Source: Streptomyces sp. NBC_00663 (lineage in GTDB: Bacteria > Actinomycetota > Actinomycetes > Streptomycetales > Streptomycetaceae). From it: a DNA stretch of 64,000 nucleotides. Position 1 is the stretch's first letter, and each line of letters opens with the position of its first letter. Below, one piece after another: positions 9,187 to 17,332 of the stretch. The stretch lies in NCBI RefSeq assembly GCF_036226885.1, contig NZ_CP109027.1:4092001-4156000 (forward strand), given 5' to 3'. A program made the position numbers and the translations under genes. Under the pieces are notes generated by a model, which worked only from the letters and a program-made list of their open reading frames with translations, did no database searches and was not told the DNA's origin.

Positions 9187-9864
9187 ATGCGTACGGCAGA
9201 GCGAACACCTCAACGCGGCCTGGTGCGGGACGCCTCCCTCGTCTGGCTGGCCAGCGGTGTCGTCGGTGTCTCCTTCGGCGCGATCGCGGTCGCCGGCGGC
9301 CTGCCCGTGTGGGTCCCCGTGGTGATGTCCCTGGTCGTCTACGCGGGCTCCGCCCAGTTCAGCGCGGTCGGCGTCCTCTTGGCGGGCGGCGGCCCGCTCG
9401 CCGCCGCGGCCACCGGCCTGCTCCTCAACACCCGCACGGCCGCCTACAGCCTCGCCGTCGCGGAAACCCTCGGCCGAGGCCGCTGGGCCCGGCTCCTGGG
9501 CGCCCACCTCGTCACCGACGAGACGGTCGCCTTCGCCCTGGCACAGTCCGATCCGGTACGGCGTCGTACGGCGTTCTGGGTCTCCGGGCTCGGGCTGTTC
9601 GCCGTATGGAACACCGGCGTCCTGGTCGGCGCCCTCGCCGGCGACGCGATCGGCGACACGGCCCGCTACGGCCTGGACGCGGCCTTCCCGGCGGTCCTGG
9701 TGGCGCTGGTCCTCCCGGCCCTGCGGGCGGATTCCGCCGTACGACGATCCGCGGCCCTCGGCGCCTGTCTGGCCCTCGCCCTCACACCCGTCGCCCCGGC
9801 GGGCGTGCCCGTGCTGCTGGCGCTGGCCGGACTCCTGGCCTTCGGAAAGGGGCGCACGGCATGA
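9187..9864 (+). CDS. azlC: AzlC-family branched-chain amino acid exporter, large subunit
   Basis: Integral membrane protein of 225 residues with the AzlC hallmarks: VVYAGSAQFSAVGVL near residues 48-62 and LLLNTRTAAYSLAVA near 78-92, plus several further helices. With AzlD it is known to export branched-chain amino acids or related compounds. Its stop overlaps the azlD start as ATGA, so the subunits are coupled. Divergent placement from the XRE-cupin regulator suggests that protein controls it. Confidence 0.9.
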   Translation: MRTAERTPQRGLVRDASLVWLASGVVGVSFGAIAVAGGLPVWVPVVMSLVVYAGSAQFSAVGVLLAGGGPLAAAATGLLLNTRTAAYSLAVAETLGRGRWARLLGAHLVTDETVAFALAQSDPVRRRTAFWVSGLGLFAVWNTGVLVGALAGDAIGDTARYGLDAAFPAVLVALVLPALRADSAVRRSAALGACLALALTPVAPAGVPVLLALAGLLAFGKGRTA

Positions 9865-10175
9865 GCGCGACCGTCGCCATGATCCTGGCGCTGTCGGTGG
9901 GGACGTACGCCTTCCGGCTGGTGGGGCCCGCGCTGCACGGACGGGTCGAACTGTCGGCGCGGGTCCAGGAGTTGCTGTCGGCGGGCGCGGTCGTCCTGCT
10001 GGCCGCCCTGCTCGTGACCGGGGCGCTGACCGAGGGCGGCGGGTTCGCGGGGTGGGCGCGGCCTGCGGGAGTGCTGGTGGCGGGTGTGCTGGCCTGGCGC
10101 CGGGCGCCGTTCGTGGTGGTGGTGCTGGGGGCGGCCGGGACGGCGGCGGTGCTGCGGGCGGTGGGGGTGGCGTAG
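9861..10175 (+). CDS. azlD: AzlD-family small subunit of amino acid exporter
   Basis: A 104-residue membrane protein with three to four helices that partners AzlC. The N-terminal MILALSVGTYAFRLVGP and the alternating hydrophobic segments fit the AzlD family. The ATG overlaps the azlC TGA by 4 bases, indicating translational coupling and 1:1 production. Confidence 0.88.
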   Translation: MSATVAMILALSVGTYAFRLVGPALHGRVELSARVQELLSAGAVVLLAALLVTGALTEGGGFAGWARPAGVLVAGVLAWRRAPFVVVVLGAAGTAAVLRAVGVA

Positions 10176-10225
10176 GGACGGCGGGAGCGGGGTTGTCAGT
10201 GGGGGGTTTTGTAGCGTCCCCGGCC

Positions 10226-10876
10226 ATGACCGACTCCGATTTCCTGACCCGTACCCGGGTGTTCTACGACACCGTCGCCGAGGACTACGCCGAGCGGTTC
10301 CGTGATCCGTTCGCGGACGCGCCGGTGGAGCGGGCGATCTTCGCCCTGTTCGCCGAACTCGTCGGCGCCGGTGGTGCGGTGGCGGACCTCGGGTGCGGGC
10401 CCGGCCGGGCGACTGCCCGTCTCCGGTCGCTGGGGCTGGACGTGTTCGGGGTCGATCTCTCAGAGGGGATGCTCGCCATCGCGCGGCGGGAGAATCCGGA
10501 CCTGCTGTTCGTGCGGGGGTCGATCCTGGAGCTGGACGTGGCGGACGGGGCGCTCGCCGGAGGGGTGTCCTGGTACTCCTCCATCCACACCCCTGTGGAG
10601 GAACTGCCCGCGCTCTTCCGGGAGTTCCGGCGGGTGCTGGTGCCGGGCGGCCATCTGCTCATCGGCTTCCAGGTCGGCGACGAGCCGAAGCGCCACGACA
10701 AGCCCTTCGGGCACGACGTGATCCTCGACTTCCAGCGGCGGCAGCCCGAGTTCATCGGCGGCCTGCTGGAGGCCGCCGGGTTCGAGGTCGTGTCCCGGAC
10801 GGTACGGGCGGCGCAGGGCACGGAGGTGACCCCGCAGGCGTTCCTGATCGCCCGCGTGCCGGGGGCCGCTGTCTAG
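10226..10876 (+). CDS. SAM-dependent class I methyltransferase
   Basis: A 216-residue Rossmann methyltransferase. Motif I is VADLGCGPGRATARL (about residues 51-65) and the acidic motif II residue is in FGVDLSEGML. The post-I motifs include FREFRRVLVPGGHLLIGFQ. The substrate cannot be told from sequence; it resembles the broad UbiE/biotin-type methyltransferase group. The ATG was chosen because the reading upstream is the out-of-frame end of azlD. The stop overlaps the convergent FAD-dehydrogenase stop by 2-3 bases. Confidence 0.87.
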   Translation: MTDSDFLTRTRVFYDTVAEDYAERFRDPFADAPVERAIFALFAELVGAGGAVADLGCGPGRATARLRSLGLDVFGVDLSEGMLAIARRENPDLLFVRGSILELDVADGALAGGVSWYSSIHTPVEELPALFREFRRVLVPGGHLLIGFQVGDEPKRHDKPFGHDVILDFQRRQPEFIGGLLEAAGFEVVSRTVRAAQGTEVTPQAFLIARVPGAAV

Positions 10877-12612
10877 AGGGTGCCCGCGATGTCCTTCGCC
10901 GCGATGTAGCCGAAGGTCATCGCCGGTCCGATGGTCGAGCCCGCGCCCGCGTAGCTGTGCCCCATGACGGCGGCGCTGGCGTTGCCGGCGGCGTACAGGC
11001 CGGGGACGATCGTGCCGTCGCCGCGCAGGACGCGCGCGCGGGCGTCGGTGACGAGGCCGCCCTTGGTGCCCAGGTCGCCGGGGACGATACGGAAGGCGTA
11101 GTACGGGGGCAGCCACAGGGGCGCGAGGCAGGAGTTGGGGAGGACGGAGGGGTCCGTGTAGTAGTGGTCGTAGGCGCTGTCGCCGCGGTGCTGGTCGGTG
11201 TCCTTGCCTTGCAGGGCGAGGGAGTTGAAGCGGGAGACCGTCGTGCGCAGGGCCGCGGGTGCCACGCCGATCGCGGTGGCGAGGGCGTCGACGGTCCAGG
11301 CCTTGTAGGCCGCCCCCGAGCTGTACCAGTTGTCGGGGAAGGCGAGGGTGGGGCTGACGTCCTTGAACAGGTACCGGTTGCGGTAGTTCTGGTCGACGAT
11401 CAGCCAGGCCGGGATGTCGGGGTCGGCGGGGTTGCGGTCGTACATGATGTGGACGACGTCGCTGTAGGGGGCGGCCTCGTTCACGAACCGTCCGCCCGCC
11501 GCGTTGACCATGAGGCCGCCCGGCAGGGTGCGCTCGGCGAGGCAGAAGTAGGGCTGGCCGGGGAGCGGGATCGCGGGTCCCCACCAGGCGTCCTCCATGA
11601 GGGCCAGGGCGCCGCCGGCCCGCTGTCCGGCGCGGATGCCGTCGCCCGTGTTCTCCTTCGCGCCCACGGTCCAGTCCGTCCCGATGGGCTGCCGCTGGTA
11701 CTGCGTGCGCATGGCGAGGTTGTGCTCGAAGCCCCCGGAGCCCACGACGACGGCGCGCCGGGCGCGGTAGAGACCGGCGGGGGTGACGGCCCCGGTGACG
11801 GTGCCGCTCTCGACGAGGAGATCGGTGAGGGGAGTGTTGAGCCTGACCGGGACGCCCGCGTCCAGCAGCCCCTTCCTCAGCCCACCCGCGAGCGACTGCC
11901 CCATGGTGAGCGGCTTCTGGCCGAGCGTGAGGGCCTTCGTCCCCCGCGCCAGACACTCGGTCGCCACGGCGAGCCCCTTGGCGCTCACCGCGGCCAGGGT
12001 GAGCCACTTGTAGTCGGCGGAGAACACCACCATTCCGTCCGGGACTTCCATGTACGACGGGTTCAGATGGGCGAGTTCGGCGCCGAGGACGTTGCCGTCG
12101 AGGTAGTCGGGCTCGATGGAGCGCCCGTTGGGAAGGCCGCCCGGCAGTTCGGGGTAGTAGTCGCTGTACCCCTCCATCCAGCGGAAGCGGAGCGGGCTGT
12201 TGGCCATGACGAAGGAGATCATGGCGGGGCCGTGGGCGAGGAACGCCTTTTGCCGGGCGGCGGGGACGTCGGCCCCGACGACGGCGGCGAGATAGGCGGC
12301 GGCCTTGGCGGGCGTGTCCGGGACGCCGGCCGCGAGGATCACCGGGTTGTTGGGGATCCAGATCCCGGCACCGGAGCGGGCGGCGGAGCCGCCGAAGGTG
12401 GGCGCCTTTTCGAGAACGACGCAGCTCAGCCCCTGTTTCGCGGCAGTGAGCGCGGCGGTCATCCCGGCCGCGCCGGAGCCGATGACGACGACGTCGTAGG
12501 TGCCGAGGAGAGGGACGTCGGCGGCGTCGGCGGACTGAGGGACGCCTGACGCGGCGAGAGCGAGCCCGGCGGCGGCCGAGGTGCCGATTACTTGTCTTCG
12601 GGTCGGGTTCAT
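10873..12612 (-). CDS. Tat-exported FAD-dependent dehydrogenase, KstD/fumarate-reductase flavoprotein family
   Basis: A 579-residue flavoprotein. The N-terminus has a twin-arginine signal (TRRQVIG, then a hydrophobic core and an Ala-rich cleavage region near residue 30). The FAD-binding GxGxxG is in DVVVIGSGAAGMTAALTAA. The C-terminus has the second FAD motif around GLYAAGNASAAVMGHSYAGAGSTIGPAMTFGY, typical of 3-ketosteroid delta-1-dehydrogenases and related FAD-binding dehydrogenases. Steroid specificity is not proven, and export is unusual for KstD. A palindromic operator candidate lies just upstream, and no steroid catabolic genes are nearby. Confidence 0.85.
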   Translation of the reverse strand: MNPTRRQVIGTSAAAGLALAASGVPQSADAADVPLLGTYDVVVIGSGAAGMTAALTAAKQGLSCVVLEKAPTFGGSAARSGAGIWIPNNPVILAAGVPDTPAKAAAYLAAVVGADVPAARQKAFLAHGPAMISFVMANSPLRFRWMEGYSDYYPELPGGLPNGRSIEPDYLDGNVLGAELAHLNPSYMEVPDGMVVFSADYKWLTLAAVSAKGLAVATECLARGTKALTLGQKPLTMGQSLAGGLRKGLLDAGVPVRLNTPLTDLLVESGTVTGAVTPAGLYRARRAVVVGSGGFEHNLAMRTQYQRQPIGTDWTVGAKENTGDGIRAGQRAGGALALMEDAWWGPAIPLPGQPYFCLAERTLPGGLMVNAAGGRFVNEAAPYSDVVHIMYDRNPADPDIPAWLIVDQNYRNRYLFKDVSPTLAFPDNWYSSGAAYKAWTVDALATAIGVAPAALRTTVSRFNSLALQGKDTDQHRGDSAYDHYYTDPSVLPNSCLAPLWLPPYYAFRIVPGDLGTKGGLVTDARARVLRGDGTIVPGLYAAGNASAAVMGHSYAGAGSTIGPAMTFGYIAAKDIAGTL

Positions 12613-12627
12613 GGGGCCACTCCCACA

Positions 12628-12646
12628 TTCTGATGGTGTGTCAGAA
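12628..12646. promoter_or_regulatory. Palindromic operator candidate upstream of the FAD dehydrogenase
   Basis: TTCTGA (12628-12633), 7 bases, TCAGAA (12641-12646) is a perfect inverted repeat 16 bases upstream of the dehydrogenase start. Its size and spacing are typical of TetR-family sites. The cognate regulator is not evident in the window. Confidence 0.5.
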
Positions 12647-12676
12647 AGGGGAATGTTGCGCGGGGACCATGTGAAG

Positions 12677-13234
12677 TCAAGAACCGTGCTGATGAGTTGA
12701 CGACACCAGGACCGATACGCAGTCCCGCCAAGCCGGTTCGCTCAGCAGGGGGCGGAAGCGGGTGAACAGGCCGAGGAGAGCCGGGCCGTGGCGGTCGAGG
12801 AAGGCGGGGTCCTCGGCGGCGAGGTCGAGTTCGTTGGCGGCGGTGAGGTCGGCGAAGTCCTGGCGGAGAGCCGGGGTGGGGGTATGCGTTCGGCCGGTGA
12901 AGCGGTCACGGAAGGGGGCGGCGAGGGTCGGGTAGGTCGCCTCGCGGTCGCAGCTCGCGTAGAAGTACACGATCGACTCGGCCTCTTCGCCGATGGCTGC
13001 GACGAGGTCGGTGCGGCGATCGAGCGGGAGCAGGGGGTGGGGGAAGCCGTCGGTGCCGTAGAAGGCGTGGCAGAGGCCGGCGAGCTGGAGAGCGGGGCGG
13101 GCGTTCCAGGTGGCGAGGCGGATGCGTACGCGGTGGAGGTGGGCGAGGAGGGTCCCGCCGGGGTGCGCGGCGTGTTCGGCGCCCAACTCTCGGAGAAGTG
13201 CGTCTGCTTGGCCGAACAGCTCGTCGTACGCCAT
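12677..13234 (-). CDS. DUF6817-type conserved protein (HD-like helical)
   Basis: A 185-residue soluble protein that appears to belong to a conserved Streptomyces family of unknown function. Conserved-looking segments are LLAHLHRVRIRLATWNARPALQLAGLCHAFYGTDGF and AESIVYFYASCDRE. The His pattern in the first half suggests a degenerate HD-domain-like metal site, which is inference. It is divergent from a LysR regulator 154 bases away that could control it. The ATG 13234 has AGGGATC just upstream on the coding strand. Confidence 0.75.
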   Translation of the reverse strand: MAYDELFGQADALLRELGAEHAAHPGGTLLAHLHRVRIRLATWNARPALQLAGLCHAFYGTDGFPHPLLPLDRRTDLVAAIGEEAESIVYFYASCDREATYPTLAAPFRDRFTGRTHTPTPALRQDFADLTAANELDLAAEDPAFLDRHGPALLGLFTRFRPLLSEPAWRDCVSVLVSSTHQHGS

Positions 13235-13364
13235 GAGGGATCCCTTCCGGTGGGTGGGTCGGCACCCGCTCCGTCCCGGGGTGGAGCGGGTTGCCGCCCG
13301 TGGGGCCCTGGAGTTGATCGTCGTACACCATCAGAGCCCAGTCAATCCTTGGGATTTATGCATG

Positions 13365-13386
13365 GACCCAAGTGCTAGCTTGGGTC
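13365..13386. promoter_or_regulatory. Inverted repeat abutting the LysR gene start
   Basis: GACCCAAG (13365-13372), TGCTAG, CTTGGGTC (13379-13386) is a perfect 8-bp palindrome ending 2 bases before the LysR ATG. A related half site, CCTTGGGA, lies about 20 bases upstream. LysR regulators commonly bind palindromes between divergent genes and repress themselves. Binding here would block the LysR start region. Confidence 0.55.
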
Positions 13387-13388
13387 TC

Positions 13389-14282
13389 ATGACCCTTGAT
13401 GACCTGCGGGTGTTCGTGGCGGTGTGCCGGGCCGGGAGTCTGAGCGCGGTGGCGCGGGAGCTCGGGTGCACACAGTCCGCGGTGAGCCAGCATGTGAAGC
13501 GGCTGGAACGGGAGACGGGGGTCGCGCTGGTGGAGCGGCAGCCGCGGGGCGTCGTACCGACGCAGGCGGGCCGGGTGTTGGAGGCGGCGGCAGCCGAGGG
13601 GATCTCCGGGCTCGACCTCGCCGTACGGCAGTTGCGGGATCTGGTCGACGGGGCGAGCGGGTTCGTGCGGGTGGCGACGGGCGCGACGACGGTCCGGCAC
13701 TTCATGGGGGACGCGGTGGTGGAGTTCCGGCGCCGCCATCCGCGGGTCAACCTCGAGTTCCGGACCGTCAGTTCGGGACGCGGCAGCTTCGAGGCGCTGG
13801 CCGACGGGACGCTGGATCTGGCGTGGATCACGCTCGGGCCGCCGGTGCGGGGGATCGAGCAGCGTGCGGTGGCGGAGCTGCCGTGGGTGCTGGCGGTACG
13901 GGCGGACGATCCGCTGGCGGAGCGGGAGCGGCTGGGAGTCGCCGAGCTGGCGGACGTACGGCTGATCCGACTGCCTCCCAACTCCGCCTCGGCCGCCCAA
14001 CTGGACGCCTCATGCGCGGAGTCGGATGTGCGGCTTGCCTACGACACCAACGTGGCCGACTGGGACACGGCGTTGTTGCTGGCCGAGTTGGGGGTGGGGC
14101 GGGCGGTCGTTCCGGAGCTGTCGGGGCTGGCCGCTACGGGGGACCGCCTTCGCCTGATCCCCTTGCCGGATCTGCGCCCGCTCCCCGTGGGGTGGGCCGT
14201 ACGGCGGTGGGACGCGCTCAGTCCGGCGGCCCGGGCGTTCGCGGACATGGTGGAGAAGTTCCGTCGGACACCCGGGCGGTAG
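13389..14282 (+). CDS. LysR-family transcriptional regulator
   Basis: A 297-residue LTTR of normal length. The winged HTH is at residues 1-60 (LDDLRVFVAVCRAGSLSAVARELGCTQSAVSQHVKRLE), and an effector-binding domain follows from about residue 85 to the end. No Shine-Dalgarno sequence is visible before the ATG. A perfect palindrome lies directly upstream. The divergent neighbour encodes a DUF6817 protein and is the likely target along with the regulator itself. The ligand is unknown. Confidence 0.9.
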   Translation: MTLDDLRVFVAVCRAGSLSAVARELGCTQSAVSQHVKRLERETGVALVERQPRGVVPTQAGRVLEAAAAEGISGLDLAVRQLRDLVDGASGFVRVATGATTVRHFMGDAVVEFRRRHPRVNLEFRTVSSGRGSFEALADGTLDLAWITLGPPVRGIEQRAVAELPWVLAVRADDPLAERERLGVAELADVRLIRLPPNSASAAQLDASCAESDVRLAYDTNVADWDTALLLAELGVGRAVVPELSGLAATGDRLRLIPLPDLRPLPVGWAVRRWDALSPAARAFADMVEKFRRTPGR

Positions 14283-14335
14283 CGGCGGGAGCCTGGCGTT
14301 CCTGTAAGGGCTGTTTTCTCGCCCCCGCCGCCCTG

Positions 14336-15712
14336 CTACTGCGGGAACGCGGCCACCACGGGCAGTTCCTTGGAGCCGGTGCCCGTGACGCCGGAACCTG
14401 TACCGGGCAGGAACACGCTCGGGTCGTAGTAGTTGCTCGACACCAGCAGATCCTTGTCGCCGTCGCGGTCGATGTCGCGCAGGCGGACGTCCTGGCCGAA
14501 GCTGCCGTACTCGCTCGGGCTTCCGGGGACACCGGCGCTCGCGCGGGTGAACCACTGCGAGTTCGTGCCCGTGAGACCGGACCTGGAGCCGCGCAGGATG
14601 TGCACGCCGCCCGCGTTGTCCTGAGAGCTGACCGTCTCCTCGGGTACGCCGACCGCCAGGTCCGGGTAGCCGTCGCCGTTGGTGTCGCCGGCGGAGAGGC
14701 TCTCGCCGAAGCTGTCGTTCTTCGTGGCGGCCGTGGCCACTCCCGAAGTGGACTGCGAGACGCGGTACTTCGTGGCCGGCCCGGTGCTGCCACCACGCCA
14801 CACGACCACCGAACCGGCGCGATTGTTGTACCGGGTGTCGCTGACCGCAAGGTCCCCGTAGCCGTCCTTGTCGAAGTCAGCGACGACACCGGTCGGGCTG
14901 TAGTCGGGCTTGGAGCTGTTGACGATCGTCCGCTTGCCCGGCTTGATCGTGGAGCCGCCGCGCAGGAACCAGGCGTCCTGGGTCATCTTGTCGTCGTGGT
15001 AGCCCTGGCCGAGCAGGAACAGGTCGGTGGCCTTGTCCTTGGTGACCTTGCCGGCGACCAGGCCGGTGGGTTCGAGGATGTCGCCGGCGACATGCTTGGT
15101 GACCGAGCCGGTGCTGCCGGACTTGGCGAAGCCGCCGCGGTAGACGTACACCGTGTCGATGCCGTTGGCGACCGCCAGGTCGGCCTTCCCGTCACCGTTG
15201 AAGTCACCGGTCTCGATCTGCTTGCCGAAGCCGTAACCGGCGTGGGCGGTGACCTTGAGACGGACCGCGCCGGTGCCGGAGAGGCCGGACTTCGCACCCC
15301 ACAGGATCGTGACCGCACCCGCGCTCGTCTTGGTACCGACCTTCTCGGTGAAGTCGGCGACCGCGAGGTCGGCGTAGCCGTCACGGTTGAGGTCGGCGGC
15401 GGCCATGTCGTCACCGAAGGCGTCGACGTAACCGCCCGCGTCACCGGGCGTGCCCGGGATACCCGCGCTGGCCTGCGTGAAGGTCTTGGTGGTGGTGCCG
15501 GGACCGGTTGCCGTCCCGTACGTCACGACGACCCCGCCGCTGAGGTCGCCGGTCACGAAGTCGCGGTAACCGTCGCCGTTGAAGTCGTCGGCGTACTTTG
15601 CCGGGGTGGCGGCGGTCGCGGTGCCCACGGAGAGGGTGAGCAGCCCGCCGGCCGCCAGGGCGACGGCCGTGGCCGAGGCGAGGGCCGGGCGGAGGGTGGT
15701 GCGCGTGAACAT
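14336..15712 (-). CDS. Secreted FG-GAP/VCBS repeat protein
   Basis: A 458-residue exported protein. A Sec signal peptide (FTRTTLRPALASATAVALAAGGLLTL, cleavage near AATPA) is followed by about seven FG-GAP repeats. Many carry the calcium-binding DxNGDGxxD motif (DFNGDGYRDFVTG, DLNRDGYADLAV, DFNGDGKADLAVA, DFDKDGYGDLAV, DTNGDGYPDLAVG, DIDRDGDKDLLV). This predicts a seven-bladed integrin-alpha-like beta-propeller. ATG 15712 is chosen over upstream ATG 15754 because GGAG lies 7 bases before it and it begins the signal peptide directly. Ligand and function are unknown. Confidence 0.88.
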   Translation of the reverse strand: MFTRTTLRPALASATAVALAAGGLLTLSVGTATAATPAKYADDFNGDGYRDFVTGDLSGGVVVTYGTATGPGTTTKTFTQASAGIPGTPGDAGGYVDAFGDDMAAADLNRDGYADLAVADFTEKVGTKTSAGAVTILWGAKSGLSGTGAVRLKVTAHAGYGFGKQIETGDFNGDGKADLAVANGIDTVYVYRGGFAKSGSTGSVTKHVAGDILEPTGLVAGKVTKDKATDLFLLGQGYHDDKMTQDAWFLRGGSTIKPGKRTIVNSSKPDYSPTGVVADFDKDGYGDLAVSDTRYNNRAGSVVVWRGGSTGPATKYRVSQSTSGVATAATKNDSFGESLSAGDTNGDGYPDLAVGVPEETVSSQDNAGGVHILRGSRSGLTGTNSQWFTRASAGVPGSPSEYGSFGQDVRLRDIDRDGDKDLLVSSNYYDPSVFLPGTGSGVTGTGSKELPVVAAFPQ

Positions 15713-15728
15713 GCGTCTCCTGCGTGAT

Positions 15729-16184
15729 CTAAGTCTGGTGGCTGGGAGACTCACGGCGGCGGGTGATGGTTGTGGCAGGTGACCCGGGTTCCTTGAGGGG
15801 GAGTTCGGCCCAGACGGTCTTGCCGACAGTGCGCTCCGTGACGCCCCAGGCCTGCGCGAGCAGTGATACGAGGATCAGGCCGCGGCCGTTGGTGGCGTCC
15901 GGGTCGGTGACGTAACGGAGTCGGCGGTCGTGGCGGGCGTCGCTCACCTCGATACGGACCGTGTCCTCGGGAGTGAGCCTGAGGCGGAGTTCGAAGTCGC
16001 GGCCGGGGACTCTGCCATGGGTGACGGCGTTGGCGGCGAGTTCGGCGACGACCTGTTGGGCGGTGTGGTTGACCTCGCTGTCGTAGGGGTGGCCCCAGGT
16101 GTCCAGCTGGTGCGCGGTCAGGCGTCGGGCCAGGCGGGCGCCGCGAGGCGTGGCGCTGAGGCGGGTGGAGATTTCGGTGTTCAC
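15729..16184 (-). CDS. RsbW-like ATP-binding protein (HATPase_c_2)
   Basis: A 151-residue GHKL-type ATPase of the anti-sigma-factor group abundant in Streptomyces. The N box is in VVAELAANAVTHG and the G1 region in TNGRGLILVSLLAQAWGV. A GTG start is used. It is divergent from the Scr1-like XRE regulator gene, a common neighbourhood in which an RsbW-like kinase, an XRE/DUF5753 protein and a DUF397 protein sit together. It may bind a regulator or sigma factor; the partner is unknown. Confidence 0.85.
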   Translation of the reverse strand: MNTEISTRLSATPRGARLARRLTAHQLDTWGHPYDSEVNHTAQQVVAELAANAVTHGRVPGRDFELRLRLTPEDTVRIEVSDARHDRRLRYVTDPDATNGRGLILVSLLAQAWGVTERTVGKTVWAELPLKEPGSPATTITRRRESPSHQT

Positions 16185-16301
16185 GTGACTGAGCGTGGTG
16201 GGTTGTCTTTACGCTGGCCAGGTGCGACTCGGCGACGGTGGGTAGTTGTACGGGTGCGGTGGGTTGGGTGTACGGCTTGTCGGGTGGGAGGGGTGAGGTG
16301 G

Positions 16302-17156
16302 GTGAGCGAGCGGAGGGCGGAGACGCCTGCGGAGGTGGAGGGGACGACCGGGTTGTTCGTCGCGCTCGGCAAGATGCTGAGGTTCCTGCGCGAGCGGAAG
16401 GGGCTGACGCAGAAAGAGTTCGGGGAACTGGTGGGATACGGACCAGACGCTGTCTCGGCCATGGAGCGCGGGGTGCGGACGCTGCGGCCCGAGGTGCTCA
16501 TCAAGGCGGATGAAGTACTCGGCGCCGGTGGGTTGTTGCTGGAGGTGATCCCGGAGGTCGAGTCGGCGATGACGAAGGCTCGGACTCGGCATCCGGAGTG
16601 GTACCGGGATTACGCGGGGTTGGAGGCGGAGGCGGTTGAGCTGCATTTCTACGCCAACAACGGCGTCCCCGGGCTCTTGCAGACCGAGGATCACGCACAC
16701 GTCGTCTTCGCGAAGCGGCGGCCGTTTCTCGACGAGGAGACGATCGAGAGGCGGGTCGCGGACCGGCTCTCACGACAGCAGGTCTTCGAGCGTCGGCCAG
16801 CGCCGATCGTGAGCTATGTCCTCGAAGAGGTTGTGCTGGACCGGCCTATCGGCGGGCAGCGCGTGCACGCGGACCAGCTGCGTCGCCTGCTGAGCGTGGG
16901 GCAGATGCAGAACGTCGAGATCCAGGTGATGCCGACGGCGGTTGAGGAACACCCCAACCCTGGAAGCGGGTTCAACCTGCTGGTGCCCAAGGGGCATGGA
17001 CAGGTGGCTTACACCGAGGCTCAGGGGTATCCCCGGTTGATCACCGATCCGGAGGAGGTCCGGAAGATCGCGGACCGCTATGGAATCATGCGGGCGATGG
17101 CGCTCTCCCCCTCGGATTCCCGGAAGTTGATCGAGCAGAAGCTGGAGGAGCTATGA
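16302..17156 (+). CDS. XRE/DUF5753 (Scr1-family) regulator
   Basis: A 284-residue DNA-binding protein. The HTH lies at about residues 20-75 (KMLRFLRERKGLTQKEFGELVGYGPDAVSAMERG). A C-terminal DUF5753 domain follows (from about 95, YRDYAGLEAEAVELHFYANNGVPGLLQTEDHA, to the end). It is the known partner of DUF397 proteins (Scr1/Scr2, toxin-antitoxin-like pairs affecting antibiotic production and development). GTG 16302 has GGGAGGGG about 8 bases upstream; GTG 16293 is too close to that site. Its stop overlaps the DUF397 start (ATGA). Confidence 0.88.
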   Translation: MSERRAETPAEVEGTTGLFVALGKMLRFLRERKGLTQKEFGELVGYGPDAVSAMERGVRTLRPEVLIKADEVLGAGGLLLEVIPEVESAMTKARTRHPEWYRDYAGLEAEAVELHFYANNGVPGLLQTEDHAHVVFAKRRPFLDEETIERRVADRLSRQQVFERRPAPIVSYVLEEVVLDRPIGGQRVHADQLRRLLSVGQMQNVEIQVMPTAVEEHPNPGSGFNLLVPKGHGQVAYTEAQGYPRLITDPEEVRKIADRYGIMRAMALSPSDSRKLIEQKLEEL

Positions 17157-17332
17157 ACAACGAGCAGCTCACCTGGTTCAAGTCCAGCTACAGCGACGGC
17201 GAGGGCGGCGAATGCCTCGAAATCGCCACCTGCCCCCACACCATCCACCTCCGCGACTCCAAAACCCCCGAGGCCCCGCACCTCACGCTGGCCCCTTCCA
17301 CCTGGGCTGCCTTCATCGGCGTTTTCAAGTGA
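17153..17332 (+). CDS. DUF397 (Scr2-like) small protein
   Basis: A 59-residue protein starting MNNEQLTWFKSSYSDGEGG and continuing GECLEIA, the diagnostic DUF397 signature. Its ATG overlaps the stop of the Scr1-like regulator, so the two are coupled. DUF397 proteins bind their adjacent XRE/DUF5753 regulator and modulate it. The stop also overlaps the likely GTG of the following PIG-L reading frame, making a three-gene chain. Confidence 0.9.
   Translation: MNNEQLTWFKSSYSDGEGGECLEIATCPHTIHLRDSKTPEAPHLTLAPSTWAAFIGVFK

Noticed and set aside
10873..12612. Urocanate- or fumarate-reductase assignment for the exported flavoprotein
   Set aside because: The C-terminal GNASAAVMGHSYAGAGSTIG region and overall length fit the KstD-like FAD dehydrogenases better, though the substrate stays open.
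15930..16301. N-terminal extension of the Scr1-like regulator
   Set aside because: The open frame continues upstream, but it overlaps the divergent ATPase gene and contains no domain; GTG 16302 has a strong ribosome site.
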